Source: Hellea sp. (lineage in GTDB: Bacteria > Pseudomonadota > Alphaproteobacteria > Caulobacterales > Maricaulaceae). Taken from it: a stretch of 6,951 bases of DNA. The stretch spans positions 1-6,951 of the forward strand of contig JAHDEU010000114.1 in NCBI GenBank assembly GCA_020628635.1, given 5' to 3'. Below are positions 6,446-6,951 of this stretch, one piece after another; the stretch's first letter is position 1, and every line of letters begins with the position of its first letter. The translations under genes and the position numbers were made by a program. The notes below the pieces were generated by a model. The model ran no database searches. It saw only the letters and a list, made by a program, of their open reading frames with translations, and had not been told where the DNA came from.

Positions 6446-6874
6446 ATGAGCGACGTGAAATACTATCTGGACGACCTGAAGCCGGGCATGCGGGCGGAAA
6501 CCAAAGCCGTCATCACCGGCGAGATGATCGACACATTCGGCGACATCACCGGCGACCACAACCCGATCCACATGGACGACGCGGCCGCGCGCGCCGCCGG
6601 GTTCGAGGGCCGCATCGCGCATGGCGCGCTGTCGGCCAGCTTCATCTCCGCCGTGCTGGGCAACGACCTGCCGGGGCCGGGCGCGGTGTTCGTGGAACTC
6701 AACCTGCGCTTCCGCAAGCCCGTGCTGATCGGCGCCGAAGTGACCGCCGTGGCCGTGGTTGACGAGATCAACGAACGCACCGGCCGCGTGAAGATGAAGT
6801 GCCATTGCGAAGTGGACGGGGTGAAGGTCTGCCGCGGTGATGCGGGCGTGTTCGTGAAGAAGCGGCCGGAATAG
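6446..6874 (+). CDS. MaoC-type (R)-specific enoyl-CoA hydratase
   Basis: This 142-residue single hotdog-fold protein is expected to hydrate trans-2-enoyl-CoA to (R)-3-hydroxyacyl-CoA in the cytoplasm. The hydratase-2 motif is clear: FGDITGDHNPIHMDDAAARA with the catalytic pair Asp37 and His42, five residues apart as in PhaJ-type enzymes, followed by GFEGRIAHGALSASFIS. The downstream strand NLRFRKPVLIGAEV is typical of the family. Length is close to short PhaJ-like hydratases, not the long double-hotdog forms. No polyhydroxyalkanoate or beta-oxidation gene is visible in the window, so the pathway is undecided and I do not give the symbol phaJ. No strong Shine-Dalgarno precedes the ATG. The MITE-like element ends 46 bases upstream, so its promoter may have been displaced or the gene may depend on readthrough from the HAD gene. 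The stop is 27 bases before the likely ribF start. Confidence 0.92.
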   Translation: MSDVKYYLDDLKPGMRAETKAVITGEMIDTFGDITGDHNPIHMDDAAARAAGFEGRIAHGALSASFISAVLGNDLPGPGAVFVELNLRFRKPVLIGAEVTAVAVVDEINERTGRVKMKCHCEVDGVKVCRGDAGVFVKKRPE

Positions 6875-6901
6875 AGACCACCCTGCGGACATCCTTACCT
6901 G

Positions 6902-6951
6902 ATGCGCACCTTCACCCGCTATACCGACCTCCCCGACACCGCCCGCGGCGC
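6902..6951 (+). CDS. ribF: Start of probable riboflavin kinase/FAD synthetase (partial, 3' end cut by window)
   Basis: The last 50 bases read ATG and 15 further codons, MRTFTRYTDLPDTARG, open to the window edge. This matches the N-terminal pattern I know for alphaproteobacterial RibF (hydrophobic, short aromatic strand, LPD-x-ARG just before the GNFDGVHxGH nucleotidyltransferase motif, which would lie just outside the window). RibF phosphorylates riboflavin to FMN and adenylates it to FAD. The 27-base gap after the MaoC stop and the gene order support this. No Shine-Dalgarno is evident. Only 16 residues are visible, so the call is provisional. Confidence 0.6.
   Translation, partial: MRTFTRYTDLPDTARG

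Overview
The window is a gene-dense, high-G+C stretch (roughly two thirds G+C by eye) of a bacterial chromosome. Codon use, the gene families and the order HAD hydrolase / MaoC hydratase / ribF point to an alphaproteobacterium. My best guess is the Hyphomonadaceae/Maricaulaceae group, but that placement is inference. No rRNA, tRNA, CRISPR array or complete transposase was seen.

Layout. Bases 1-123 are non-coding and hold a strong inverted repeat just past the 3' end of aroC. aroC (chorismate synthase) runs on the minus strand. From a 58-base divergent gap, everything else runs on the plus strand: a small GFA-type zinc protein; a large lipoprotein zinc metalloprotease of the DUF5117/DUF4953 type; a lipoprotein serpin; a TIGR01459-type HAD hydrolase; a 205-base non-coding element with long terminal inverted repeats that looks like a MITE; a MaoC-type (R)-enoyl-CoA hydratase; and the first 16 codons of what is very likely ribF (riboflavin kinase/FAD synthetase), cut by the window end.

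How the genes relate. The first four plus-strand genes are separated by only 24, 50 and 25 bases and could be one transcript. Two of them, the metalloprotease and the serpin, both carry lipoprotein signals, so a protease and a protease inhibitor are predicted to sit on the same membrane. HAD, MaoC and ribF look like a housekeeping cluster, with the MITE-like element dropped between HAD and MaoC, 4 bases after the HAD stop codon. aroC is a standalone shikimate-pathway gene.

Most of the window is ordinary chromosome. The points most worth a second look are the MITE-like element, the serpin/metalloprotease lipoprotein pair, the HAD enzyme with Trp in place of the usual second catalytic Asp, and the repeat downstream of aroC. 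I did not find a convincing new multi-gene system.
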